Assembly: GCA_027214385.1 (NCBI GenBank) | Contig: JAPVXR010000003.1 | Span: forward strand, 124,001 to 188,000 | Direction: 5' to 3' | DNA: 64,000 bases | From: Cryomorphaceae bacterium 1068 | Lineage (GTDB): Bacteria; Bacteroidota; Bacteroidia; Flavobacteriales_D; Cryomorphaceae | Part shown: piece by piece, positions 54,979-63,200 of the stretch | Layout: each line of letters starts with the position of its first letter | Numbering within the stretch: the first letter of the stretch is position 1 | Translations under genes and position numbers: made by a program | The notes under the pieces: generated by a model | Told to the model about the DNA's origin: nothing | Seen by the model: only the letters and a program-made list of their open reading frames with translations | Databases searched by the model: none

Positions 54979-55768
54979 GTTGGTAAGGATTGAATACCTC
55001 AAGTTGAAGTCGAACAAGGCTCTCTGGATACTTTTAGGACTCTACTTTGTTGCTATTTCAGCAACTGTAATAGGATTAGGAGCATTCTTGGATTATCTGA
55101 CAAGAGAAGGATTGGATTTCAGAGGGATTAACCCTTCTCTTTTTCCCATCTATGACTGGGAAGATATTTGGCACAACTTGGCCTATATCGCTTACTATTT
55201 TTCGGTATTCCCTGCTTTTCTTTTAATCATCTCGATCTGCAATGAGTTTTCATTCAAAACTCATCGACAGAATATAATTGACGGGCTCTCTAGAACGGAG
55301 TTCTTCTTATCAAAGCTCAGTTTTGCCGCTTTTCTGGCCATTGCTTCAGCAATTGCCCTGTTTGTCTTGGGACTAATTTTAGGGGTCGCTCACTCAGAAT
55401 CGGGTATGGAAGCCTTTGGGAATACCCTGATATTTATTCCAGGGCACGCTTTGGAACTATTCTTTACTTTCTTATTTGCTATGCTTCTTGCACTACTGAT
55501 ACGTCGGTCAGGAATCACAATTGTAGTTTTCCTTATCTATATTTTCATTGAGTGGATTGTCAGCATATACGTAGGTGAAAATCATCCGGCATTCAGGTTT
55601 CTCGTTCCTTTGGATACAATGTCCTCAATTGTAAGAGTGCCTTTCTCGAAGTACATTCTAATGGAGACACCTGATTTCATTTCATGGCAAGATGTCCTCA
55701 AAGCTAGTGCATGGGGCAGTGTGATTACTTTTTTGATCTTCTTGATTTTGAAGAAAAAAGACTTCTAG
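54971..55768 (+). CDS. ABC transporter permease, ABC-2 type
   Basis: 265 residues with six predicted transmembrane segments (starting near 15, 66, 110, 148, 180 and 240) and a short loop between the first two. FSFKTHRQNIIDGLSRTEFFLSK is the coupling-helix region typical of ABC-2 permeases, which export drugs, peptides or lipids or alter the membrane. It overlaps the ATPase gene by eight bases and forms the last gene of the sigma/DUF4252 operon. Substrate unknown. The 3' end overlaps the convergent DUF2452 gene by four bases. Confidence 0.9.
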   Translation: MLRLVRIEYLKLKSNKALWILLGLYFVAISATVIGLGAFLDYLTREGLDFRGINPSLFPIYDWEDIWHNLAYIAYYFSVFPAFLLIISICNEFSFKTHRQNIIDGLSRTEFFLSKLSFAAFLAIASAIALFVLGLILGVAHSESGMEAFGNTLIFIPGHALELFFTFLFAMLLALLIRRSGITIVVFLIYIFIEWIVSIYVGENHPAFRFLVPLDTMSSIVRVPFSKYILMETPDFISWQDVLKASAWGSVITFLIFLILKKKDF

Positions 55769-56220
55769 AGTTCTTCTCGCGTTACCTCCCAAGTACGATC
55801 GGCTAAGAGCCGAACGGAAGCAACGAAGTGCTTGAACGGCGGCTTTTTGCCCCATTCTTCAGGAGAAACCATGGAGAGCACAAATGCATCTTCTTCACGG
55901 GCGTACAGGTGATACTCTGAACCTACGATCGGATCAAAATTCATATCCGCCAGGTAAACAGCCTTCGACACCTCCACACGGTTTTTCAATTTCTCCGCTT
56001 GTTTCGCAAGAAGTGCAATTTGCTCTTGAATTTGCTGGAGCTGCATATTACTTTGCTCTTCCATGGCTTTCATCGAGCGACTCTTTATCACACCTTTTTC
56101 GGTAGGGGTGAAGGCAGGGCTACCTACATGATGCGGATAAGGAATCAATCCGGGATTTTCGGTGATCTTATCAGGGTCAATCGGATTGACGAAGTCTTTT
56201 TGGCTATTGTCTTGTGACAT
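55765..56220 (-). CDS. DUF2452 domain protein
   Basis: 151 residues from the ATG at 56220, whose A is shared with the TGA stop of the upstream gene (TGATG). The sequence FVNPIDPDKITENPGLIPYPHHVGSPAFTP is typical of DUF2452. A central coiled coil (SMKAMEEQSNMQLQQIQEQI) and a C-terminal part with YHLYAREEDAFVLSMVSPEEW follow. No signal peptide; probably cytoplasmic. Function unknown. Confidence 0.85.
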   Translation of the reverse strand: MSQDNSQKDFVNPIDPDKITENPGLIPYPHHVGSPAFTPTEKGVIKSRSMKAMEEQSNMQLQQIQEQIALLAKQAEKLKNRVEVSKAVYLADMNFDPIVGSEYHLYAREEDAFVLSMVSPEEWGKKPPFKHFVASVRLLADRTWEVTREEL

Positions 56221-56858
56221 CAATTAAATGATAGTTTCTTCAGATGGGCAAAGGTAGTGTCAAATTTTGCAATGATAGGGCCTGTCAATCCGCGACTCTC
56301 GAGATATTCGCGATGAACTCTTAAGAGGCGATCATAGTCTTGACGACCAACCAACTTGGCTATGGCCATCGCCCTGAATCGGTGCAAGTAGCTGTGATTG
56401 TTCCACTTAGCTGCCTTGGTAGGGTGATCATTGTACAACCTATCAAGGTTAGCCAAGTGCTTGTAATGATTGAGGAAGTCAAATCCCTTGTGATCCATGA
56501 AATCAATGGCCATATCGCCTATCGTTGTCATATCATTCAATTCCTTAGACGGAAGAGAAGAGGCTAACCGAGAATCGAGCTGATTCCAATTCAAAAGGAG
56601 CGAGTAACTAGAATTTCGAAAATAATCTTCTAAACCGAAGGTATTGGTCAAAGTAAGTTCTATCAAATCATGTCTAAGACCAACGAAGAATTTGACATAA
56701 GCCATTTTTTCGTCTCCCGAAATGGTGGCTACAAATACGGAACTGCCAAAACGGGTTTGTCTCTCGTAAACGAGAGGTTGCTTCTCCATGTATTTCTTAT
56801 GGTGGAAATAGGGGTGGAGATGTTGACTTAAAACTTCTTTTGCTTGCGCTAAATTCAT
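56220..56858 (-). CDS. Protein of unknown function coupled to DUF2452
   Basis: 212 residues from the ATG at 56858; an ATG at 56873 would add five residues. No signal peptide or membrane helix. The N-terminal half alternates strands (FGSSVFVATISGDEKMAYVKFFVG), and the C-terminal half is helical with many aromatic and His residues (FDFLNHYKHLANLDRLYND). I do not recognise a family. Its stop overlaps the DUF2452 start by one base, so the two are translated together and may form a complex. Confidence 0.65.
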   Translation of the reverse strand: MNLAQAKEVLSQHLHPYFHHKKYMEKQPLVYERQTRFGSSVFVATISGDEKMAYVKFFVGLRHDLIELTLTNTFGLEDYFRNSSYSLLLNWNQLDSRLASSLPSKELNDMTTIGDMAIDFMDHKGFDFLNHYKHLANLDRLYNDHPTKAAKWNNHSYLHRFRAMAIAKLVGRQDYDRLLRVHREYLESRGLTGPIIAKFDTTFAHLKKLSFN

Positions 56859-56897
56859 TACCAACCACAACATCCGCTTATGTCAAATGTTCAGCGA

Positions 56898-57041
56898 TAC
56901 ATATGTAACAAGTCTGAGCAGAGATTGATTACATATGTGTACGAAGTTGTTGATTTCATGCCTATTTTTGTGTGAAGTTGTAACAAGTTTTCGAAGGCTT
57001 TTGATCGGTTTTATATATTACTGATTACTAGACATTAATGT
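56898..57041. promoter_or_regulatory. Palindrome-rich AT-rich region upstream of the XRE gene
   Basis: TACATATGTA (56898-56907) and a second ACATATGT core (56931-56938), 32 bases apart, about three helical turns. ACATTAATGT (57032-57041) is a further palindrome. A perfect -7 box TATTTTTG lies at 56963-56970. These are candidate operators for the XRE regulator. Confidence 0.4.
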
Positions 57042-57113
57042 GCGTTCTATTTAAAATTATATTTAAACAAAATACTGTAATGGTGCCAAGAATGGTAAGG
57101 GGTCATTTGCGTT

Positions 57114-57515
57114 ATGGGTAAAAAAAATGATACAGATGTACAAATGAATTTAGCTGATAGAATTAAGACAATAATCACGGTTAACAATTTAACCACTTCG
57201 TCATTTGCTGATAAGATTGGTGTCCAGCGGTCGGGCGTTTCTCACATTCTCAATGGTCGTAATCGACCATCGATGGACTTTCTTCTGAAAGTAGTTGAAG
57301 CCTTTCCGCGGGTAGATGCCGGCTGGCTGTTGACAGGGAAATCGCCGGAGAAACCCTCAACTCAAATGAGTCAAGCGCCAAAGGAGGGGGGGAAGCCATC
57401 AAATCCTGTTTTAGAAGCATTAAATTCCAATTCATCCAAAGAAAGATCCATCGAAAAGATTGTCATATTTTACTCAGACCATACCTTTGAGACTTACAAT
57501 CCCAGTTCTCAATGA
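57114..57515 (+). CDS. XRE-family helix-turn-helix regulator
   Basis: 133 residues. The HTH lies at about 11-66: LADRIKTIITVNNLTTSSFADKIGVQRSGVSHILNGRNRPS, with the recognition helix at QRSGVSHIL. VDAGWLLTGK after it is typical of Bacteroidota XRE proteins, as is the C-terminal IEKIVIFYSDHTFETYNPS, which may bind a partner. The ATG at 57114 is first; an ATG at 57144 is possible. It overlaps the HAD phosphatase gene by four bases (ATGA) and has palindromes upstream, suggesting autoregulation. Confidence 0.9.
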   Translation: MGKKNDTDVQMNLADRIKTIITVNNLTTSSFADKIGVQRSGVSHILNGRNRPSMDFLLKVVEAFPRVDAGWLLTGKSPEKPSTQMSQAPKEGGKPSNPVLEALNSNSSKERSIEKIVIFYSDHTFETYNPSSQ

Positions 57516-58000
57516 AAAAGGCCATTTTTTTAGACCGCGACGGAGTAATCAACCACGACCCGGGAGATTATACCACCTCAATTACTGAATTCACTATTCT
57601 ACCAGATGTAATACCTACTCTAGTGAAATGGTCTGACCAAGGCTATGTCATCATTGTGATAACCAATCAAGGCGGAATTGCCAAGGAGCGCTATACCTTA
57701 GAGGATTTCTATGAGATAGATGAGTACATGCAAGCGAAATTTTTGGAGGCAGGTGTCGCATACCTGGATACTTATTTCTGCCCTCATCATGATGCTATTA
57801 GCCACTGTCTTTGCCGCAAGCCTCACTCGGGAATGATTGAAAAGGCCATTGCGAGATATGGTGTTAACCCTGATCAATCCTTGATGATCGGAGATAAATG
57901 GCGTGATCTTGAAGCTGCGGAAGGAGCTGGTGTCAAAGGGATTAAGATAGATGTCAATCAATCATTGCAAACGATAGATTTAACAAAGCTCTCAAACTAG
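57512..58000 (+). CDS. HAD-IIIA phosphatase, GmhB/histidinol-phosphatase-like
   Basis: 162 residues, cytoplasmic. HAD motif I is FLDRDGVIN with the nucleophile Asp, motif II is ITNQGG, and motif IV is MIGDKWRDLEAA. The cysteine/histidine cluster CPHHDAISHCLCRKP is the zinc-binding loop of D-glycero-manno-heptose-1,7-bisphosphate 7-phosphatase and the HisB-N group. The substrate could be a heptose or another sugar phosphate. The gene overlaps the XRE gene by four bases. Confidence 0.88.
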   Translation: MKKAIFLDRDGVINHDPGDYTTSITEFTILPDVIPTLVKWSDQGYVIIVITNQGGIAKERYTLEDFYEIDEYMQAKFLEAGVAYLDTYFCPHHDAISHCLCRKPHSGMIEKAIARYGVNPDQSLMIGDKWRDLEAAEGAGVKGIKIDVNQSLQTIDLTKLSN

Positions 58001-58018
58001 CGTTGTACATTCACAGCA

Positions 58019-58729
58019 GTGCGATACCTCCTCTATAGCGAATTTCTTTTTCAATCCTCGTCCAAAGCTTTTGAGGCTTTCAAGAATATTGGCCGAGGCT
58101 CAGACCTTTTTTCAGCTCCAGGCCTTTTGCAAACAAAAATGATGGGGACGGGTAGTGGCAAAGGATTTAGCATTTGGCCCAATTTTAAGCGGTATGCGAT
58201 CTTGTCTTTTTTCGAATCAGAGCAAAGCGCAAAGGACTTTTTGATCGAAAATCAGAAATACAATTGGTATTTGTCCAGTGCTGACCAGCACATGCAGGCT
58301 CTTTTGATTCCATTCAAGGGACATGGATCTTGGGCGGGGGAAGTGCCCTTCGATTATGACAACAGTGTACTCACTGATTCAGAGCCTCTGGCGGTCATTA
58401 CAAGAGCTACCATTCGCACAAAGGCCTTGCCCGATTTCTGGAGAAACGTTCCGAAAGTTTCGTCATTCATGCATTCCGCACCTGCACTTCATCAAATTGG
58501 AATAGGTGAATACCCCATTTTCATGCAGGCAACGTTTAGCATATGGGAGAACCTGAAGAGCTTGAAAGAAACGGCCTACACAAATACTCCCCACGCAGAA
58601 GTAGTAAAGAAAACAAGGGAAAGAAATTGGTATAAGGAGGAGCTATTCGCTGAGTTCGCCATACGACGAATTTCTATGAAGGGAGAAAATTTTGAACAAT
58701 TGATGAACTTAAATATCAGTCCTTTTTAA
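58019..58729 (+). CDS. Spheroidene monooxygenase (CrtA)-like protein
   Basis: 236 residues from a GTG at 58019. The order of motifs fits CrtA-like proteins: [36 protein letters not shown], a WYLSS segment, and the second half [23 protein letters not shown]. Most Bacteroidota members are annotated only by similarity, and carotenoid oxidation is not proven. No other carotenoid genes are in the window. It follows the HAD gene by 18 bases, so XRE, HAD and this gene may form one operon. Its 3' end overlaps the convergent msrB gene. Confidence 0.75.
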   Translation: MRYLLYSEFLFQSSSKAFEAFKNIGRGSDLFSAPGLLQTKMMGTGSGKGFSIWPNFKRYAILSFFESEQSAKDFLIENQKYNWYLSSADQHMQALLIPFKGHGSWAGEVPFDYDNSVLTDSEPLAVITRATIRTKALPDFWRNVPKVSSFMHSAPALHQIGIGEYPIFMQATFSIWENLKSLKETAYTNTPHAEVVKKTRERNWYKEELFAEFAIRRISMKGENFEQLMNLNISPF

Positions 58730-59198
58730 AGTCCAGACTTACCGAGTTAATGCAATAACGTAATCCCGTGGGTTTTGGCCCATCTTCGAAGACATGGCCC
58801 AAATGTCCTCCACACTGCCCACAAACAACCTCAGTTCGAACCATCCCGTAGCTTCGATCTGCAATCTCAACAACGTTTGTGTCTCCGACAAAGGTGTAAA
58901 AGCTTGGCCATCCGGTACCTGATTTAAATTTTGTCTTTGAATCAAAAAGTGGGAATGCACAGGCGGCGCAGATATAAGTTCCTTCTTCTTTGTTGTCCAA
59001 TAAATCTCCCGTAAACGCTCGTTCTGTTCCTTTTTGACGAAGAACCTCATACTCTTGAGGAGTCAGCAGTTCCTTCCACTCTTCGTCCGTTTTGGATACT
59101 TCATAGTGTTCATGCTCAGATTCTGTAGTCTCTGCATTTTGGCTGCAAGCTGTAAGCGCAAAAAGGAGTGAGCTAATGATGATGAAATAGTGTTTCAT
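58716..59198 (-). CDS. msrB: Peptide-methionine (R)-S-oxide reductase MsrB, extracytoplasmic lipoprotein
   Basis: 160 residues from the ATG at 59198; the longer frame to 59252 has no signal. A lipobox FALTAC suggests a lipoprotein, so this MsrB repairs oxidised methionine in envelope proteins. Zinc is held by CAAC and CGQC. The catalytic residue is the Cys of [11 protein letters not shown], and GTGWPSF and GGHLGHVF are family motifs. It overlaps the CrtA-like gene by 14 bases at the 3' end. An electron donor such as a TlpA-like protein would be needed in the periplasm. Confidence 0.93.
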   Translation of the reverse strand: MKHYFIIISSLLFALTACSQNAETTESEHEHYEVSKTDEEWKELLTPQEYEVLRQKGTERAFTGDLLDNKEEGTYICAACAFPLFDSKTKFKSGTGWPSFYTFVGDTNVVEIADRSYGMVRTEVVCGQCGGHLGHVFEDGPKPTGLRYCINSVSLDFKKD

Positions 59199-59610
59199 TT
59201 TTTTGCTTTGAATTATTAACGCTTGAGAGGGGGCTTTTGGTTTTGTCATCAAGCATATTTGTTGTCAACCCGACAAGAATGATGATTTCACAATAGTTGG
59301 TTTTTCCTTGAATCACAACCGTAATCGCATCCTGAAAAGTGCTTTTCCCGATATCATGTGACAATTATCTTTCTATCATTTTATCTGGAGTTAGATGTCA
59401 GTTGAAATTATTGATTTGTAATACCAATGAGTCATCTGTCTTGTAAACACCTGTTAGTAAAGGAGTTTTGGTGATTACTGAATAGTACTGTTGGTATTTT
59501 TCTGATAACCCCATCACTAGGGGATTTCATATTACCCAAATTTGCACGAATTTTGTCAAACATTCTCTACTACTTAACGTAAGGTAAAATTCATTAGATC
59601 AACTTGTATC
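59199..59610. other. 412-base intergenic region
   Basis: AT-rich gap between divergent msrB and the T9SS propeller gene. I see a small GAAAAG-TG-CTTTTC dyad at 59334-59347 but no perfect TAnnTTTG box, no conserved RNA structure and no convincing open frame. Promoters for both genes must lie here. Confidence 0.5.
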
Positions 59611-61305
59611 ATGAAAAAATATTTACTCCTCGCAGTCTTTTTTACTTTTCTATTGAATTCTGGTTTTAGTCAAGATCCTTTGGTTTCCGTAGGGAGCCAG
59701 TCTGCAATTGGCAGTACCTTGATTGATAATGCAGTGCATACTGTTATCGACTCTGAAGGAAATCGAATCGTTTATGGGACTTTTAGTGAAGAGATTGACT
59801 TCGACCAGGGAGTTACGGAATTCATTGTTGAACCGCTTGGTTCTCCCGATATTTTTCTGGCCTCTTATAGCGCTGACGGAAGCTTAAATTGGGCTTTTAA
59901 CCTTGGTCGTATAGGATTGAACGATGGTATGACGGCTCATGGGTTGGGAGTAGATTCTGAGAATAATGTGATCATATCAGGTGGTTTTTCGCTTACAGTA
60001 GATTTTGACCCTTCTACACTTACTAGCAACTTGACTGCAGTTCAAGGGCAGGATGGATTCGTTGCCAAATATGATCCTATGGCTCAGCTTGTTTGGGTAA
60101 AGCAGTTTGGTGGTACAGGTTCTGATTTGATTTCAGCTATGGCAATTGATGATCAGGACAACAAACTGATTGGTGTTCGATTTGGAGGTGAAATTGATCT
60201 TGATCCATCCGAAGAAGGTGAAAATTTGGTCACTCCTGTTGGTGGGCTGGACGCTGCAGTAGTAAAGTTGGATGCTGACGGAAATTTTGATTGGTCATAC
60301 CTGGTTGCTCCGGATGTAAACAATGAAGCGGTATCAGCTTTGGCGGTCAATGCCAATGGCGATGTTGCTATGGGAGCATTGGTAAAAGGAGTCACAACGG
60401 GTATCCCTGTGCAAAGCATGCTCGCCGGGGTTCTTAACTCAGACGGGACGGAACAATGGTCTTATGATTTCCAAAATCAGGGTCAAGCAAACGCCATATC
60501 CCACATTTCCTTTTCTGAAGATGAAGCAAACATTTACTTGGGAGGTCGTATTCAGGAAGATACGGACTTTGACCCTTCAGTAAATGAAGAAATCATTTCC
60601 CCCCTTTTTGCAGACCCATTTATTTCAAAGCACTCTACGGCAGATGGAAGTCTGGCGTGGGCCAAATATGTTGAGTCAAGCTCTACGGCTGATCATTGCG
60701 CAGGAGTTCATGAGAACAACGGTGTAGTTTTTCTGGCAGGTTCATTTGATGTATTGGCAACGTTTGTTCCAGGCGATTTTGGTACGCAAATCCCATCGAA
60801 CGGAGCATCTGACGTTTTTGTATCCGTTTATGAAGCTGAGTCCGGAGATTTTGTTGATGCTGAAACATTTGGTGGTGTTGGAGGAGAGCGAGCAAACGAC
60901 GCTTTTTTTGCCGGAGCTGAAGGAATGGTAATCGTTGGTCAGTTTAGCTCATCTTTGGGTTTGGTAGAAGGAGAGGTGATAGATGCCGAGGGTTTTGAAG
61001 ATGCCTTCTTTGCAGAGTTTTCATATGCCTTCGATTTGAGTGCGGGCATTGAATTAAGCGACAAGAACATTAATCTCTATCCCGTTCCTGCTATTGATCA
61101 GGTATTTGTTCAGCTAAAAGACATAACTGGTAATTCGGTGGAGATCAAGGTTATCAATATTATCGGCCAAACGATATTTGAAGGGGAATACAATGATCCA
61201 ACCCAGAAGATCAAACTAGACATCAGTAATCTGAATCAAGGAGTTTACCTGGTTGAGATTAGAGTAAATGGTTCATCTATTACAAAACGCCTGATCAAAC
61301 AATGA
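59611..61305 (+). CDS. Secreted beta-propeller protein with T9SS type A sorting domain
   Basis: 564 residues. Signal peptide ends NSGFSQ. Repeats of about 50-60 residues contain FDPS...D.F..KY...G.L.W.K.FGG.GSD, for example VDFDPSTLTSN, QLVWVKQFGGTGSD and DFDPSVNEE. This is the SBBP/seven-bladed-propeller type common in Bacteroidota surface proteins. The last 85 residues are the type A sorting domain (INLYPVPAIDQVFVQL ... LNQGVYLVEIR). The ligand is unknown. Its stop overlaps the next gene by four bases, an unusual tight link for a T9SS cargo gene. Confidence 0.9.
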   Translation: MKKYLLLAVFFTFLLNSGFSQDPLVSVGSQSAIGSTLIDNAVHTVIDSEGNRIVYGTFSEEIDFDQGVTEFIVEPLGSPDIFLASYSADGSLNWAFNLGRIGLNDGMTAHGLGVDSENNVIISGGFSLTVDFDPSTLTSNLTAVQGQDGFVAKYDPMAQLVWVKQFGGTGSDLISAMAIDDQDNKLIGVRFGGEIDLDPSEEGENLVTPVGGLDAAVVKLDADGNFDWSYLVAPDVNNEAVSALAVNANGDVAMGALVKGVTTGIPVQSMLAGVLNSDGTEQWSYDFQNQGQANAISHISFSEDEANIYLGGRIQEDTDFDPSVNEEIISPLFADPFISKHSTADGSLAWAKYVESSSTADHCAGVHENNGVVFLAGSFDVLATFVPGDFGTQIPSNGASDVFVSVYEAESGDFVDAETFGGVGGERANDAFFAGAEGMVIVGQFSSSLGLVEGEVIDAEGFEDAFFAEFSYAFDLSAGIELSDKNINLYPVPAIDQVFVQLKDITGNSVEIKVINIIGQTIFEGEYNDPTQKIKLDISNLNQGVYLVEIRVNGSSITKRLIKQ

Positions 61306-61838
61306 CAGAGAGCGAAGCTCGAATGGTCTTGGGTGTGAAGACATCCGCAGATAAAGAAGACATTGTAGAAGCATATGAGGAAGCCGTTTTCGAACAGGCT
61401 TCCTTTTTTATGCGTCGGGTTTTCATTCCGAAGCTGGCGAAGGCCCGTATAGCGAGGCTAGAGAAGATTGATCTTGCCTCGAAATCACTTGGCCTAGATG
61501 TGAGGGAAAAGGATCATTCCATCCTCATTGACTTTAGCTCAGTCAAAGGTCATCAAGAAGTCTTGGAAGCATACAATCAAAGTGAAACTCAAATTAAGTT
61601 GGGTCTGGCAAATACTTCAAGCTCTGCTGAAGCTATAAATCTTTATGAGTCTTGGGTTCATTTGTTTAAAGCCTACACGGAAAGGTTTATTTCTTTTTGC
61701 GAGATACCCCAAAAGGATACTCTCGGCGTGAGGCTTACTGAGGCGCCTATTTTCGTGGAGTACAGAAATTCCTCTCAAGAGCAGAAGAAGCAATTGATTA
61801 GTATGGAGTGTGCTCGATTAATCAAGCTAAAAAACTAG
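61302..61838 (+). CDS. Unknown protein with degenerate J-domain-like N-terminus
   Basis: 178 residues, cytoplasmic. Residues 4-64 read like a J-domain: EARMVLGVKTSADKEDI (helix I and loop), VEAYEEAVFEQASFF (helix II) and LAKARIARLEKIDLASKSLG (helix III). The essential HPD motif is absent; the loop reads MRRVFIP instead. The remaining 110 residues are mostly helical and unrecognised. It overlaps the T9SS propeller gene by four bases (ATGA) and ends convergently with smpB. It may act as a J-like scaffold without Hsp70 stimulation, or the similarity may be fortuitous. Confidence 0.65.
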   Translation: MTESEARMVLGVKTSADKEDIVEAYEEAVFEQASFFMRRVFIPKLAKARIARLEKIDLASKSLGLDVREKDHSILIDFSSVKGHQEVLEAYNQSETQIKLGLANTSSSAEAINLYESWVHLFKAYTERFISFCEIPQKDTLGVRLTEAPIFVEYRNSSQEQKKQLISMECARLIKLKN

Positions 61839-62293
61839 ACTTTCAGCGCTCGATCCATAGCGCGTTTGTCTTGTTTGTCTTTGAGGTCGTGCCGCTTATC
61901 GTGCTGTTTTTTACCTCTTGCCAAAGATATCTTCACCTTGGCATATCCCGAACCTGCAATAAAAACTTTCAGCGGTACAATGGTCAACCCTTTGTTTTTC
62001 ATCGCCTTTTCCAGTTTTTCAATTTCTTTCTTGTTCAGTAAGAGTTTTCTATCGCGAGTAGGGGATATCGGATTGTTGTAGCTCGCCGGTTCGTAAGGAG
62101 AAATGTGCATGGACTTGATCCATAGCTCATGCTTCCGCAGAAAACAGTAGGCTTCAGAAATACTGGCTTTACCCGCACGAACGCTTTTTATTTCGGGACC
62201 CGTGAGTTGAATTCCTGCATCGTACTTGTCGATAAGCTCGTACTCGTAGCTCGCTTTTTTATTTTTAATGTTTACTTCTTTGGGTGAAGCCAT
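61835..62293 (-). CDS. smpB: SsrA-binding protein SmpB
   Basis: 152 residues, the usual size. It binds tmRNA and brings it to stalled ribosomes. Family motifs are clear: YELIDKYDAGIQLTGPEIKSVRAGKASI, HISPYEPAS, RDRKLLLNKKEI, and the basic C-terminal tail GKKQHDKRHDLKDKQDKRAMDRA that enters the mRNA channel. A TAAATTTG box on the minus strand (62305-62298) ends only four bases before the ATG, suggesting a leaderless transcript. No tmRNA gene is visible in the window. Confidence 0.96.
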   Translation of the reverse strand: MASPKEVNIKNKKASYEYELIDKYDAGIQLTGPEIKSVRAGKASISEAYCFLRKHELWIKSMHISPYEPASYNNPISPTRDRKLLLNKKEIEKLEKAMKNKGLTIVPLKVFIAGSGYAKVKISLARGKKQHDKRHDLKDKQDKRAMDRALKV

Positions 62294-62297
62294 GCTG

Positions 62298-62305
62298 CAA
62301 ATTTA
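62298..62305 (-). promoter_or_regulatory. smpB promoter -7 element, nearly leaderless
   Basis: Perfect TAAATTTG on the minus strand, four bases from the smpB ATG. A TTG lies 24 bases upstream (62332-62330), slightly longer than the usual spacing. Confidence 0.5.
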
Positions 62306-62315
62306 AGCCAAATAA

Positions 62316-62349
62316 AAAAGCCGCCCTCCCAATAGAGAGGACGACTTTT
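62316..62349 (-). terminator. Intrinsic terminator of the superoxide dismutase gene
   Basis: 13-base arms at 62316-62328 and 62337-62349. In the minus-strand RNA all positions pair (two G-U), followed by a T run; in the plus-strand RNA two C-A mismatches occur, so it serves the minus-strand gene. Confidence 0.85.
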
Positions 62350-62365
62350 CGTTTGCGGTATTTTA

Positions 62366-62977
62366 TTATCCTTTGAGTGCTTCGTAGTTTTCGGCTACTT
62401 GCTTCCAGTTGATTACATTCCAAAAAGCTGAAATATAGTCAGGTCGTCTGTTTTGGTAATTCAGGTAATAGGCGTGCTCCCAAACGTCAAGTCCGAGAAT
62501 AGGCGTACCCTTCTTGTCCGTTACAGGCATCAAGTTGTTGTCTTGATTTGGAGTGTGCGTCACGTGAAGCTTTCCGTCTTCACCAAAGATTACCCATGCC
62601 CAGCCGGAACCAAACTGCGTGGCAGCAGCATTGTTAAAAGACTCTTTAAGTTTATCCATTCCACCGAGGTCAGTGTCTATTGCACTGGCCAATGATCCTG
62701 TCGGATTTCCTCCGCCATCAGGGCTCATAACTTTCCAGAAAAGGGAATGGTTATAAAATCCCCCTCCGTTATTTCTGATTCCCGCACCTAGCTTGTCGGC
62801 ATGGGCCAATAATTCCTCAATGGTTTTGTTTGCGTGTTCAGTACCTTCAATAGCTGCATTCAATTTTGAAGTATATCCGGCATGGTGTTTATCGTGGTGG
62901 ATTTCCATAGTGCGTGCATCAATGTGCGGTTCGAGTGCATCAAAAGCGTATGGTAAATCAGGTAATTGAAATGACAT
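62366..62977 (-). CDS. Superoxide dismutase, Fe/Mn family
   Basis: 203 residues, typical length. It disproportionates superoxide in the cytoplasm. Metal ligands are His27 (MEIHHDKHH), the His of NHSLFWKVM, and the Asp and His of [23 protein letters not shown] after the second ligand and QFGSGWAWV are standard for the family. Iron or manganese use cannot be decided from sequence alone. Its own terminator follows at 62316-62349, and a TACTTTTG box on the minus strand (63019-63012) lies 34 bases upstream of the ATG. Confidence 0.96.
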   Translation of the reverse strand: MSFQLPDLPYAFDALEPHIDARTMEIHHDKHHAGYTSKLNAAIEGTEHANKTIEELLAHADKLGAGIRNNGGGFYNHSLFWKVMSPDGGGNPTGSLASAIDTDLGGMDKLKESFNNAAATQFGSGWAWVIFGEDGKLHVTHTPNQDNNLMPVTDKKGTPILGLDVWEHAYYLNYQNRRPDYISAFWNVINWKQVAENYEALKG

Positions 62978-63011
62978 GTGTTGTATTTTTTTAGGTTTGT
63001 AATTGAACAGT

Positions 63012-63019
63012 CAAAAGTA
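63012..63019 (-). promoter_or_regulatory. Superoxide dismutase promoter -7 element
   Basis: Perfect TACTTTTG on the minus strand, 34 bases before the ATG at 62977. No clear -33 TTG. Confidence 0.5.
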
Positions 63020-63165
63020 GAATTAGTTCCTGGAAAGACCTCATTTTTCGGATAGAGTGTGCTTATTGAGCGATAGACTCAATTCCATGGATTGACTATC
63101 AAAGCATGAATTGCATTGAATTTTGACTAAGAGTAATTAGAATGAAATCAGATAGCTCTCTGAAG

Positions 63166-63195
63166 TTGAATATGAGAATTTACAGCGTACTTTTG
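63166..63195 (+). promoter_or_regulatory. pyrD promoter
   Basis: TTG at 63166-63168, a 19-base spacer and a perfect TACTTTTG at 63188-63195: the best full match to the Bacteroidota promoter in the window. The box ends five bases before the ATG. Confidence 0.7.
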
Positions 63196-63200
63196 CCGCG

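Noticed and set aside
59198-59252. 18-codon N-terminal extension of MsrB
   Set aside because: It would bury the lipoprotein signal; the ATG at 59198 gives a clean signal peptide and lipobox.
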